The position numbers and the translations under genes are program-made. A stretch of 64,000 bases of DNA, taken from positions 3,968,001 to 4,032,000 of the forward strand of contig NZ_CP087164.1 of the NCBI RefSeq assembly GCF_021172045.1, read 5' to 3'. The notes under the pieces were generated by a model. It was given only the letters and a program-made list of their open reading frames with translations, was not told where the DNA came from and did no database searches. This DNA comes from Capillimicrobium parvum. Lineage in GTDB: Bacteria > Actinomycetota > Thermoleophilia > Solirubrobacterales > Solirubrobacteraceae. Of this stretch, positions 1 through 7,877 are shown one piece after another. Positions within the stretch are counted from its first letter, which is position 1; the number at the start of each line of letters is the position of its first letter.

Positions 1-421
1 GCAGCAGGGCGGTCGGGTTCGGCCCCGGGCCGGTCGGCCACGCCATCGCGCCCGCCACCGCCAGCCAGGAGAGCAGCGCGAGCCACTCGGGCGTGCCCGC
101 GCGCCGCACGAGGCGATAGGCGAGCAGCGCGACCACCGTGTCGATCGCGACGCGCAGGATCCGCCACCACAGCAGCGACGTGCCGAACAGCTTCTCCGGG
201 GCGGCGAGCAGCAGCGGCTGCCCCGGGCCGTAGTTCCACCAGAAGTCACGGTACGGCCACTGCCCGTCGGCGAGGCGGCCGGCGGCCTGGAGCATCAGCC
301 CCTCGTCGTGCGGGCCGATCTCGCGCAGGATCGTGAAGCCCGACAGCACGGCGCCCGCGATCAGCAGGAGCGGCGTGCGCCAGCGCTCCCAGCGCGCGCG
401 CCAGGACGCAGGACCGTCCAC
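1..421 (-). CDS. Membrane glycosyltransferase, PMT/ArnT-like (partial, runs off the left edge)
   Basis: Only the first 140 codons lie in the window. The frame opens with GTG at 421, one base after the stop of the upstream glycosyltransferase, so it is the third gene of a minus-strand operon. It starts with a hydrophobic helix, followed by a conserved-looking lumenal loop (HDEGLMLQAAGRLADGQWPY, then RDFWWNYGPGQPLLLA), and further hydrophobic segments. An acidic pair (DE) soon after TM1 and a Y-R-D-F motif after it are typical of polyprenol-phosphate-sugar-dependent GT-C membrane transferases (PMT/ArnT/DUF2029 type). Such enzymes move sugars onto lipid or protein on the outer face of the membrane. 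The substrate cannot be read from this fragment. Confidence 0.7.
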   Translation of the reverse strand, partial: MDGPASWRARWERWRTPLLLIAGAVLSGFTILREIGPHDEGLMLQAAGRLADGQWPYRDFWWNYGPGQPLLLAAPEKLFGTSLLWWRILRVAIDTVVALLAYRLVRRAGTPEWLALLSWLAVAGAMAWPTGPGPNPTALL

Positions 422-422
422 C

Positions 423-1376
423 TCAGAACCCCGCCCGCGGGTGCCCGCCCGCCCGCGGCCCGCGCCACGGCCGGTCGTCGACGACGGCCTCGATCGGGAC
501 CACCGCCCCCGCGCGCAGGGCCTGCCGCTCGCGCAGCATGGCCGGCAGCAGCGCCAGCGCCGACGCCAGCCCGCTCAGGTGCGCGCGCAGCGCGCCGCCC
601 CGCGCCGCCGCCACGAGCCACGCCGCCTGCCGGTAGAGCACCGGCCCGGCCCAGCGCGCCGGAAACGCCTTCGCCACGATCAGCAGCGTGTTGCGCGCCA
701 CCCAGCCGCCCACCGGCCGTTCGAGCTGATGGGCCGAGCCGCCGCCCGCATGCCGCGCCACCGCGGGCTCGTAGCGCACGCGCCAGCCCGCGAGCCGCAG
801 CCGCAGACCCAGGTCGACGTCCTCGAGGTAGGAGAACAGCCGCTCGTCGAATCCGCCCACGCCGAGGACCGCGGCCCGCCGGTACAGCGCCGCCCCCGCG
901 CACGCCGCGAACACCTCGCCCGGCGCGTCCCAGCGGCCGTCGTCGCGCCGGCCGCGGCCGCGCTGCTCGCAGACCCCGTCGCGGCGCAGGAAGTCCCCGG
1001 TGTCGTCGAGCAGCCCCGGATCGTCCAACGCCACCATCTTGCTCGCGACGGCCGCCACGCCGTCGCCCAGCGCCCCCGCCGTCCGCGCCAGCCAATCCGG
1101 CGCGAGCACGACGTCGGAGTTCACGAGCGCGACCGCATCGCAGTCCACGGCCGCGTCGATCCCCCGGTTCGCCGCGACCGCGAACCCGCGGTTCTCACCG
1201 AGGCGCACGACGCGGACGTCCGCCCCGAGCCCGTCGGCCGACTCGTCGACCGAGCCGTTGTCGACGACGACGATCGCGTCGAACGGCCGCTCCTGAGCGC
1301 GCAGGGCGGCGAGGCAGCCGGGCAGCCACCGCGCGCCGTTCCAGTTCGGAACGACCGCGGCGACGCGCAGCGTCAC
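423..1376 (-). CDS. Glycosyltransferase family 2
   Basis: A 317-residue GT-A fold transferase. The N-terminus carries the nucleotide-sugar fold (VPNWNGARWLPGCLAAL, then VVVDNGSVDES), a DxD-like metal site in NSDVVL, and the acceptor-side motif with the acidic FSYLEDVDLGLRL. These are hallmarks of rhamnosyl-type GT2 enzymes acting at the cytoplasmic membrane on polysaccharide precursors. The GTG start at 1376 overlaps the stop of the upstream GT4 gene by four bases (GTGA), which points to translational coupling. The C-terminal 70 residues are hydrophobic/arginine-rich and may rest on the membrane. The sugar specificity is unknown. Confidence 0.88.
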   Translation of the reverse strand: MTLRVAAVVPNWNGARWLPGCLAALRAQERPFDAIVVVDNGSVDESADGLGADVRVVRLGENRGFAVAANRGIDAAVDCDAVALVNSDVVLAPDWLARTAGALGDGVAAVASKMVALDDPGLLDDTGDFLRRDGVCEQRGRGRRDDGRWDAPGEVFAACAGAALYRRAAVLGVGGFDERLFSYLEDVDLGLRLRLAGWRVRYEPAVARHAGGGSAHQLERPVGGWVARNTLLIVAKAFPARWAGPVLYRQAAWLVAAARGGALRAHLSGLASALALLPAMLRERQALRAGAVVPIEAVVDDRPWRGPRAGGHPRAGF

Positions 1377-2533
1377 GCTCCGGGCGCCGCCATGCGGGCG
1401 CCGAGACCGCGGGGGCGGACGCGGCGCGGATCGGCGCGAGGGGGGCGCTCCTCGGTGCACGCCTCGGCCACCACGCGGCGGATGCCGTGGCGGAAATGCG
1501 CGACGTCGAAGCGGTCGGCGTTCGCCACGCAGAGCTCCGGGTCGACGCCGAGCGCGTCGAAGCGCAGCACCGCCTCGGCGAGCGCGGCGGGATCCGGCGT
1601 GTCGTAGAAGGCGCCGGTCAGGCCCTCCTGGACCGTCTCGCGCACGCCGCCCTCGGCCAGCGCGATGACCGGCCGGCCGGCGGCCTGGGCCTCGACCGCG
1701 GCGATGCCGAACTCCTCGGTCGCCGTGACGACGAGCGCCCGGGACGCCGACAGCAGCTCGGCCGCTCGCTCGTCGGAGACCCGGCCGGTGAACGAGATCG
1801 TCGGTCCGGCCATCCGCCGCAGGCGCCGCGCGTCGGGCCCGTTGCCGACGACGACGAGCGGCAGGCGCAGGCGGTTGAACGCCTCGACCGCATGGTGGAT
1901 GCGCTTGTGCGGCATCAGCTCCGACAGGACGAGGTAGAAGTCGCCGACCGGCCCGGGCGTGAACCGCGAGGTCTCCACGGGCGGATAGATGACGTCGGAC
2001 TCGCGCCCGAAGTACCGGCGGATGCGCCGCCGGGTGGTCTCGGAGTTCGCGATGTAGCGGTCGACGCGCTGGGCGGCGATCCAGTCCCACTGGCGCCAGC
2101 GCTGGAAGACCATGCTCAGCGCGGCCCGCTGCAGCGCCCCGCGCTGGCCGAGCGTCTCGTCGCGCGCGTTCCACGCGTAGCGGAACGGGTTGTGGCAGTA
2201 GGAGACGTGGACCGCGTCGGGATCGACGATGACGCCGTGCGCCCACGCGCTCGAGCTCGACAGCACGAGGTCGTAGCCCGAGAGGTCCATCGCCTCCATC
2301 GCGTAGGGATAGAAGGGCAGCAGCGGGCGAAAGGTGCGCGCGGTCGGCCGCAACCGTTGAAGGAAGGACGTGTTGACGGTCCGATGCTCGAAACGTCCCT
2401 CCGTCCCGCGCGGGTCGTAGACCGCGGTGAACAGATCCGCCTCCGGATACAGGTCGGCGAGCGCCGCGAAGACCCGCTCCGCGCCGCGGACGTCAAGCAG
2501 GAAGTCGTGGATCAGGGCGACCCGTTGCTCCAT
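1373..2533 (-). CDS. Glycosyltransferase family 4 (mannosyltransferase-like)
   Basis: A 386-residue GT-B transferase. The N-terminal acceptor domain begins MEQRVALIHDFLLDVRGAER, a form seen in GT4 enzymes of O-antigen/capsule clusters. The C-terminal donor domain has LSELMPHKRIHHAVEAFNRL, a glycine-rich VVGNGPDARRL and the E-x7-E motif (TATEEFGIAAVEAQAAGRPV). It is the first gene of the minus-strand glycan operon. The start is chosen at ATG 2533 because TAGACT lies eight bases before it, giving a near-leaderless start. It faces the secreted glycosidase gene at 2600 across a 66-bp divergent promoter region. Confidence 0.9.
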   Translation of the reverse strand: MEQRVALIHDFLLDVRGAERVFAALADLYPEADLFTAVYDPRGTEGRFEHRTVNTSFLQRLRPTARTFRPLLPFYPYAMEAMDLSGYDLVLSSSSAWAHGVIVDPDAVHVSYCHNPFRYAWNARDETLGQRGALQRAALSMVFQRWRQWDWIAAQRVDRYIANSETTRRRIRRYFGRESDVIYPPVETSRFTPGPVGDFYLVLSELMPHKRIHHAVEAFNRLRLPLVVVGNGPDARRLRRMAGPTISFTGRVSDERAAELLSASRALVVTATEEFGIAAVEAQAAGRPVIALAEGGVRETVQEGLTGAFYDTPDPAALAEAVLRFDALGVDPELCVANADRFDVAHFRHGIRRVVAEACTEERPPRADPRRVRPRGLGARMAAPGA

Positions 2534-2599
2534 GCCGAGCGAGTCTATGAGAGCGGCCCGGCGGCACGGCCGGAGGCGACCGCTAGCCTCGTCCGACGC

Positions 2600-3706
2600 A
2601 TGCGCCGCAGCCTCCTGCTCATCGTCGCGCTGCTGGCGCTCGCGCCGGCCGCCGCGCAGGCCGCATCGCCCCCGCCCGGGTTCTTCGGCGTCATGGCCGA
2701 CGGCGTCCTGATGACCCGCGACGACGCCTCCTTCGCCCACGAGTTCCAGGTGATGAAGGCCACCGGCGTCGAGAGCGTGCGGCCGGTCGTCTACTGGGCG
2801 GACATGCAGCCGCAGCGGGACGGCCCGATCCTCTTCGGCAGCCTCGACCGGCTGATGGGCGAGGCGGCGCGCAACGGGATCTCCGTCCTGCCGGTCGTCC
2901 TGCGCGCGCCGGACTGGGCCCGTGAGCACCCCAACGACATCGGCTCGCATCCGAAGCATCCCGCGGACTACGCCGCCTTCTTCACGGCGCTCATCGGCCG
3001 CTACGGCCCGAACGGCACGTTCTGGGCCGAGCATCCGGACATCCCCGCCCGCCCGCAGCGCACGTGGGAGGTCTGGAACGAGCCGAACCTGCAGCGCTAC
3101 TGGTCGCCGTCGATCGTGACCGGCCGGGCATCGGCCCGGGCGTTCGTCAGGCTCACCGAGGTCGCTTCGGCGGCGATCCGGAAGGCCGATCCGGGGGCGC
3201 GGGTCATCCTGTCGTCGTTCGGCGAGGCGGGCCCGCAGAACACGTCGTGGGACGCCATCAAGCTCGTCTTCCGCGCCGGCCTGAAGGCCTCGGCGTTCGA
3301 CGCGGTCGCCGGCCACCCGTTCTCCGGGCGGGTCGCGAACGTCCTGAAGATCGTGAGGTTCGAGCGCGCGGAGTTCGCCCGCCACGGCGCGGCGCGCAAG
3401 CCGATGATCATCTCCGAGCTGTCGTGGCCGTCGGCGAAGGGCAGGACGAACAACTTCACGACCGGCTTCGAGACCACCGAGAAGGGCCAGGCCGCGAAGC
3501 TGCGCCAGGCGTACACGCAGCTGCTGAAGGTGCGGTCGCGCTACCGGATCGAAAGCGTGTTCTGGTCGACGTGGCTGACGACCGACTGCTGCTCGTCGAA
3601 CAACTTCGACTGGTCCGGCCTGCGCAAGGTCAACCGCAGGAACCCCGGCGCCGAGCCGATCAGCAAGCCCGCCCTGCGCGCCTTCCGCGCTCTCGCGCGA
3701 CGTTGA
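2600..3706 (+). CDS. Secreted glycoside hydrolase-like protein (GH39/clan A type)
   Basis: A 368-residue protein with a classical signal peptide (RRSLLLIVALLALAPAAAQA). The mature part begins PPPGFFGVMADG and is a TIM barrel. The sequence TWEVWNEPNLQRYW contains the Asn-Glu pair that carries the acid/base residue of clan A glycosidases, and the second glutamate is probably in MIISELSWPS. The family acts on beta-linked polysaccharides; the substrate here is unknown. TAGCCT lies ten bases before the ATG. The stop overlaps a TTG start of the next gene. A truncated relative of this protein lies at 32521-33015. It sits among glycosyltransferases, so a role in trimming an exported glycan is plausible inference. 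Confidence 0.82.
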   Translation: MRRSLLLIVALLALAPAAAQAASPPPGFFGVMADGVLMTRDDASFAHEFQVMKATGVESVRPVVYWADMQPQRDGPILFGSLDRLMGEAARNGISVLPVVLRAPDWAREHPNDIGSHPKHPADYAAFFTALIGRYGPNGTFWAEHPDIPARPQRTWEVWNEPNLQRYWSPSIVTGRASARAFVRLTEVASAAIRKADPGARVILSSFGEAGPQNTSWDAIKLVFRAGLKASAFDAVAGHPFSGRVANVLKIVRFERAEFARHGAARKPMIISELSWPSAKGRTNNFTTGFETTEKGQAAKLRQAYTQLLKVRSRYRIESVFWSTWLTTDCCSSNNFDWSGLRKVNRRNPGAEPISKPALRAFRALARR

Positions 3707-4305
3707 GCGCCGACCGCCGCGTCCTGTTCCTGGGCGACTCGTTCGTCGCGGGCGCGGGCGACCCCGCCGCGCTCGGCTGGGCCGGGCGCGTGGCCGCCGC
3801 GGCCTGGGCGGCGGGGGTGCCCGTGACCCCCTACAACCTCGGCGTCCGGGGCGAGACCTCCGAGCAGGTCGCCGCGCGCTGGCGTGCGGAGGCCGGGCCC
3901 CGGCTCGTCACGGACGCCGGCTGCCGGCTGACCGTGGCCTTCGGGGCCAACGACATGTTGTGGGAGGACGGCGGGCCGCGCGTGGCGCCGGAGCGGTCGG
4001 CGACCGTGCTGGAGGGGCTGCTGACCGAAGCGGGCGCGCTGGGGCTGCGGCCGTTCGTCGTGGGGCCCGCTCCGGTCGGCGACGCGGCCGCGGACCGCCG
4101 CATCGTCGCGCTCACGGCGGCGCATGCCCGGGTCGCGTCCGCGGCCGGGGCGCCGTTCGTGCCGGTCGCCGAGGCGCTGATGGCCACGCCGGCCTGGACG
4201 GCCGAGGCGGCCGCGGGCGACGGCGCGCATCCCGGCGCGGGCGGCTACGAGGCGCTGGCCGGGCTCGTGCTCGCCGCGGGCTGGATCGACTGGTTGCGCA
4301 ACTAA
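3703..4305 (+). CDS. SGNH/GDSL-family hydrolase
   Basis: A 200-residue esterase-type hydrolase. Block I is FLGDSFVAGAG with the nucleophilic serine; the block III Asn is in FGANDM; block V, GDGAHPGAGGYEAL, supplies the Asp and His of the triad. There is no signal peptide, so it is predicted to be cytoplasmic. The start is inferred as TTG at 3703, overlapping the TGA of the glycosidase gene, because no ATG or GTG lies closer to the conserved RRVLFLGDS. Its stop codon TAA is part of a TAACCT element that precedes the next gene. It may de-acylate sugar or lipid intermediates of the local glycan pathway (inference). Confidence 0.82.
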   Translation: MSADRRVLFLGDSFVAGAGDPAALGWAGRVAAAAWAAGVPVTPYNLGVRGETSEQVAARWRAEAGPRLVTDAGCRLTVAFGANDMLWEDGGPRVAPERSATVLEGLLTEAGALGLRPFVVGPAPVGDAAADRRIVALTAAHARVASAAGAPFVPVAEALMATPAWTAEAAAGDGAHPGAGGYEALAGLVLAAGWIDWLRN

Positions 4306-4314
4306 CCTTCGGCC

Positions 4315-5430
4315 ATGCGCGTCGGCATCGATGCCCGGCACCTGCCCGAGGGGCGCGGCGTGGCCCGCTACCTCCAGCGCACGCTGGCCGCGCTGGCGCA
4401 GGGGTTTCCGCAGGACGAGTGGGTGGCGCTCGTGCCGGGCCGTGCGGCGGTGGCGGCGCCCGGCGGCGTGGAGGTCGTGCGCACGCGGCTGCCCGGGCGG
4501 GCGCTGTTCGCCGCGGGTGCGCTGGCCGGGCGCCCGACGCTGCAGCGGCTGCTCGGCGGCGTCGACGTCGTCTGGCTGCCCGCCCCCGCTCCGGTCGCGC
4601 TCGAGCCGAACGCGCCGTACGTGCTCACCGTGCACGACCTGTCGTTCGAGCAGCGCCCGTCGGACTACACGGCGTACGAGCGGCTGTGGCACCGCGCCGG
4701 GCGGCTCGGCGCGCTGGCCCGCGGTGCGAGCCAGGTGGTCGCCGTGTCGGGGCCGACGCGTGACGCCGTCATCGAGCGCTGGGGGGTGCCGGCGAGACGG
4801 GTCGAGGTCGTGCACCCCGGAGCGGGCGCGGTGACGAACCAGGGCCGGGCGGGCGTCGCCCCGGCGCCCGACGCCCACCGCTACCTGCTGTTCGTCGGCG
4901 CCCTCGAGCCGCGCAAGGCCCCGGAGCTCCTGGCGGGCGCCTACGCCCGTGCCCGCGCGCAGGGCCTCGACGCCGAGCTCGTCCTCGCCGGCGCCGGGCG
5001 GCTCGCCCGGCGCCTGGAGGGCCGCCCCGGCGTGCGGCTGCTGGGCCGCGTGGACGGGGCCCGGCTCGACGCCCTGTACCGAGGCGCGCTGGCCGTCGTG
5101 CTGCCGTCGTGGGCCGAGGGCTTCGGCCTGCCGCCGCTCGAGGCGCTGTCGCGCGGCGTGCCGCCGGTCGTCTCCGACCTCGCCGTCTACGACGAGACGC
5201 TCGGGTCCGGCGCGCTGCGCTTCCCGCGCGGCGACGCGGAAGCGCTCTCCGCGGCGCTCGTGCAGATCGGCGCGGATGCCGAGCTGCGCGCCCGGCTCGT
5301 CGACGAGGGCCGCCGCGCGATGGCCCCGCTCAGCTGGGAAGCCACGGCGCGGGGCGTCCGCGATGCGCTGGCCGCCGCAGTCGCGCCGGCCGGCCGCCCG
5401 CACGCCGTCGCGGCGGGAGCCGTGCCGTGA
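4315..5430 (+). CDS. Glycosyltransferase family 4
   Basis: A 371-residue GT-B enzyme beginning MRVGIDARHLPEGRGVARYL, the usual opening of actinobacterial GT4 proteins. The donor-domain signatures are LLFVGALEPRKAPELLAGAY, LVLAGAGRLARRL and SWAEGFGLPPLEALSRGVPP (E-x7-E). TAACCT six bases before the ATG suggests its own leaderless promoter despite the nine-base gap to the upstream gene. The last 16 codons lie in a 65-bp tandem duplication, so the natural C-terminus (AVAAGAVP) is repeated immediately downstream. It is coupled to the following GT2 gene through GTGA overlaps. Confidence 0.9.
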   Translation: MRVGIDARHLPEGRGVARYLQRTLAALAQGFPQDEWVALVPGRAAVAAPGGVEVVRTRLPGRALFAAGALAGRPTLQRLLGGVDVVWLPAPAPVALEPNAPYVLTVHDLSFEQRPSDYTAYERLWHRAGRLGALARGASQVVAVSGPTRDAVIERWGVPARRVEVVHPGAGAVTNQGRAGVAPAPDAHRYLLFVGALEPRKAPELLAGAYARARAQGLDAELVLAGAGRLARRLEGRPGVRLLGRVDGARLDALYRGALAVVLPSWAEGFGLPPLEALSRGVPPVVSDLAVYDETLGSGALRFPRGDAEALSAALVQIGADAELRARLVDEGRRAMAPLSWEATARGVRDALAAAVAPAGRPHAVAAGAVP

Positions 5431-5512
5431 GCTTCACCGCCGTGGTCGCGCCGGCCGGTCGCCCGCCCGCCGTCGCTGCGGGAGCCGTGCCGTGAGCTTC
5501 ACCGCCGTGGTC
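5383..5512 (+). repeat. 65-bp tandem duplication across a gene junction
   Basis: Bases 5383-5447 and 5448-5512 are two adjacent copies that differ at only three of 65 positions. Each copy holds the last codons of the GT4 gene, the GTGA stop/start overlap and the first eight codons of the GT2 gene. The duplication leaves both flanking genes intact and creates a 22-codon hybrid frame between them. Confidence 0.95.
5427..5495 (+). other. 22-codon hybrid mini-ORF created by the duplication
   Basis: GTG at 5427 overlaps the GT4 stop and runs to TGA at 5493-5495, which overlaps the GTG start of the GT2 gene. The product would join the first eight residues of GT2 (VSFTAVVA) to the last 14 of GT4 (PAGRPPAVAAGAVP). 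It is probably not a functional protein, but it keeps an unbroken chain of stop/start overlaps so that ribosomes can still pass from GT4 to GT2. Confidence 0.55.
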
Positions 5513-6418
5513 GCGCTGCACGACTCCGCGCCGGACCTGCGCCGGCTGCTGGCCTCCATCGACCGCCATCTGCGCGGCAACGGCCACGAGGTCTGCGTCG
5601 TCTGCGTCGACAGCGGATCGACCGACGACGGGCCGGAGATCGCCTGCGACTGGGGCGCGGACCTCCTCGTCCTGGACGGCAACCCGGGCTTCGGCGCAGC
5701 GAACAACGCCGGGCTCGAGCGTGTCGGCACGCCGGTCACCGTGCTGCTGAACCCCGACGTCGAGCTGCTCGACGACGGGCTCGCCCGCCTCGCCGCGCTC
5801 GCGGCACGGCGCCCCGCGCTGCTCGCGCCCCGGCTGCTCGAGCCCGACGGCCGCGTCCAGCGCAGCGCGCATTCCACGCCGGGCCGGCCCGGCGGCCTGC
5901 TGGCCGCGGCGGTGCCCCCGGCCGTCCTGCCGCGCCCCCTGCGCGAGCGCCTCGAGCCCTACCGGGCCGCCGTGCCGCGCCGCGTCGGCTGGGCCATCGC
6001 CGCCGTCCTCGCCGCGCGGACCGACCTCCTGCGCCGCCTCGGCCCGTTCGATGCCGATGCGTTCCTCTTCTACGAGGATCTCGACCTCTGCCTGCGCGCC
6101 GCGGCCGCCGGCGTGCCGACCGAGCTGCATCCCGGCGTCGAGCTGCTGCATCGCGGCGGGCACAGCACGGGCGCGCATTTCGGCGGCGAGCCGTTCGACC
6201 TGCTCGCCCGGCGCCGGAGGGAGGTGGTCGGGGGCAACCTCGGAGACCGCGCGTTGCGCCTCGACGACGCCGCGCAGGGCCTGACGTTCGCCCTGCGCGC
6301 GGCCGCCAAGCGCGACGGCCGCCGCGAGCGGGCGCAGCTGACCGCGCTGCGGCGAGCCCGCGACGCGGCAGGCGATTGCGCACGGGTGACCGGCCGCACG
6401 GCACAATCCTCGCCGTGA
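5492..6418 (+). CDS. Glycosyltransferase family 2
   Basis: A 308-residue GT2 enzyme: VSFTAVVALHDSAPDLRRLL, then VDSGSTDDGPEIA, the NPDVELL metal-binding site and DAFLFYEDLDLCLRA near the acceptor site, matching rhamnosyltransferase-like proteins. The GTG at 5492 is used because the frame opens there inside the second duplication copy. It is translationally coupled upstream (through the mini-ORF) and downstream (GTGA overlap with the membrane gene at 6415). It has the same family and layout as the minus-strand GT2 at 423-1376. Confidence 0.88.
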   Translation: MSFTAVVALHDSAPDLRRLLASIDRHLRGNGHEVCVVCVDSGSTDDGPEIACDWGADLLVLDGNPGFGAANNAGLERVGTPVTVLLNPDVELLDDGLARLAALAARRPALLAPRLLEPDGRVQRSAHSTPGRPGGLLAAAVPPAVLPRPLRERLEPYRAAVPRRVGWAIAAVLAARTDLLRRLGPFDADAFLFYEDLDLCLRAAAAGVPTELHPGVELLHRGGHSTGAHFGGEPFDLLARRRREVVGGNLGDRALRLDDAAQGLTFALRAAAKRDGRRERAQLTALRRARDAAGDCARVTGRTAQSSP

Positions 6419-6924
6419 CCGACCCGCCGCCGCGCTCCCGCCTGCCGCTGAGCCGCCTGCTGCCGACCGGCAACCTCGCCGCGACGCTCTACGGGACGAT
6501 CCTCATCACCTCGGTCATCGCGACGCTGCCGCCGACCATCGGGCCCGGGTACGCGATCGCATCGCTCGTCGTCACCGCCTTCATCTTCGCGCTGGCCCAC
6601 AGCTGGGCCGACGGGATGAAGGCGAGCTTCGACGAGGGCGTGCCGCTGTCGGTGCGTCACCTGCTGCGCACGTTCCGCCACGAGTGGCCGATCGTCCGCT
6701 CCGCCTTCCCCTCGTGCCTGGCCCTCCTGCTCGCCGTCGCCGGCCTCTACAGCACCGCGACGGGGTTCTGGGTGGCGACGATCGTCAACGTCCTGCTGCT
6801 CATGCTCTGGGGCGCCGAGATGCGCCACCTGACCGGCGGAACGACCCTGCAGATCATCCTCGCCGGCCTGTTCAGCAGCGTGCTCGGCCTGATCCTGGCC
6901 GCGTTGAAGGTCGTCGTCCACTGA
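6415..6924 (+). CDS. Small integral membrane protein of unknown function
   Basis: A 169-residue protein with about four hydrophobic helices (LYGTILITSVIATLPPTIG; YAIASLVVTAFIFALAHSW; CLALLLAVAGLYSTATGF; ATIVNVLLLMLWGAEM; IILAGLFSSVLGLILAALKV). I do not recognise a family. The GTG start at 6415 overlaps the GT2 stop (GTGA), so it is the last gene of the glycan operon. The stop TGA is part of a palindromic TGATCA, which is repeated 37 bp downstream where the opposing DNA glycosylase gene ends. Confidence 0.7.
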   Translation: MTDPPPRSRLPLSRLLPTGNLAATLYGTILITSVIATLPPTIGPGYAIASLVVTAFIFALAHSWADGMKASFDEGVPLSVRHLLRTFRHEWPIVRSAFPSCLALLLAVAGLYSTATGFWVATIVNVLLLMLWGAEMRHLTGGTTLQIILAGLFSSVLGLILAALKVVVH

Positions 6925-6973
6925 TCAGAACAGGCCCGTGCTGAAGGTCGTCGTGCACTGATCAGAACAGGCC
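6905..6973. repeat. 37-bp tandem duplication at a convergent gene junction
   Basis: Bases 6905-6936 and 6942-6973 are 32-bp near-identical copies (one mismatch) with a 37-bp period. The first copy holds the stop of the membrane gene; the second holds the stop of the opposing uracil-DNA glycosylase gene. Each copy contains TGATCA, which reads as a stop codon on both strands. Confidence 0.9.
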
Positions 6974-7741
6974 GAGCTGCTCGGGGTTGGGCGGCTGCGG
7001 GTCCGCCTCGGCCTGCGGCTCGGACCGCAGCTCCGAGGTCGGTTCGCGGTCGGGCTCCGCGCCGGCGGAGCTCTCCGGCGCGGGCACCGCTCGCGGCGCC
7101 GTCTCGGACTCGATCGGCACCATCGGCTCGTCCGCGAACGCCGGCTGCGGCGGCACCGGCAATGCGAGCAGCTCGGGGATGCGCCGGAAGTCCTCGCGCA
7201 GCACGTCGAGCATGCGCGGCGTGTACAGCGCCGCCGCCGGATGGAACAGCGGGTACAGCCGGACCGCGCGCCGCCCGATGACCCGCACCTCGTCGGTCCC
7301 GTGCACGCGCGTGATCCCCGCCGGGTCGCCGCGCAGCAGCTTCGTGGCGAAGTTGCCGAGCGTGCACACCACCCGCGGCTCGATCAGCTCGAGCTGGCGC
7401 ATCAGGTAGTCCTGGCAGTTCTCGATCTCGACCGGGTGGGGGTCCCGATTGCCGGGAGGCTGGCATTTGAGCGTATTCGCGACGAACACCTCGCGCCGGC
7501 TCAGGCCGATCTCCCCCAGCAGCTGATCGAGCAGCTTCCCCGCCTGTCCGACGAACGGCAGGCCCTGGCGGTCCTCGTTGGCGCCGGGCGCCTCGCCGAC
7601 GAACATGAGGTCCGCGTCGGCGTCCCCCGCCCCGAAGACGACCTTCGTCCGCGTCGACGCGAGCTGCGGGCAGCGGGTGCAGCCGCGGGCCTGCTCGAAG
7701 ACGGCCAGGAGCTCCTCGCGGCGCTGCTCGGGGGTCGCCAT
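6962..7741 (-). CDS. Uracil-DNA glycosylase, family 4 (iron-sulfur type)
   Basis: A 259-residue enzyme that removes uracil from DNA. The N-terminal CTRCPQLA gives the first two [4Fe-4S] cysteines; the others are in NTLKCQPPG and ENCQDYL. Motif A is [17 protein letters not shown] and motif B is near LFHPAAAL, as in the UDGa/family 4 enzymes. About 75 extra C-terminal residues are acidic/proline-rich and probably disordered; core family members usually stop near 200 residues. The start at ATG 7741 has TACGCT exactly six bases upstream, a leaderless arrangement. It is transcribed away from the pantothenate operon. Confidence 0.92.
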   Translation of the reverse strand: MATPEQRREELLAVFEQARGCTRCPQLASTRTKVVFGAGDADADLMFVGEAPGANEDRQGLPFVGQAGKLLDQLLGEIGLSRREVFVANTLKCQPPGNRDPHPVEIENCQDYLMRQLELIEPRVVCTLGNFATKLLRGDPAGITRVHGTDEVRVIGRRAVRLYPLFHPAAALYTPRMLDVLREDFRRIPELLALPVPPQPAFADEPMVPIESETAPRAVPAPESSAGAEPDREPTSELRSEPQAEADPQPPNPEQLGLF

Positions 7742-7877
7742 GACCGCAGCGTAACCGCGGCGCAGGAGGGGTATAGTGGACGGCAGGCCGTCACCGTTCG
7801 GGACGGACCACGCAGGCCGTCCAGGAGTTCGTTTCCACCGTTTCGCGACCGGCATCCCGGCTGGGAGCTGGACCGAC
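7742..7877 (+). promoter_or_regulatory. Promoter and possibly structured leader of the pantothenate operon
   Basis: This is the 136-bp divergent region. TATAGT at 7772-7777 is a good -10 for the plus strand. If used, it leaves a 5' leader of about 95 nt. The leader contains GACGG-CAGG-CCGTC and a second GGACGG...CCGTCC pairing, so it could fold into two hairpins. I cannot match it to a known riboswitch class. The opposing -10 for the DNA glycosylase gene is at 7748-7753. Confidence 0.4.

Noticed and set aside
3541-5403. Long minus-strand frame opposite the SGNH and GT4 genes
   Set aside because: Shadow frame rich in Arg/Gly/Pro; the plus-strand proteins carry clear motifs.
7742-7877. Known pan-motif or other named riboswitch in the pantothenate leader
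   Set aside because: Two hairpins can be drawn, but I could not match the conserved bases of any named class; kept only as a possible structured leader.
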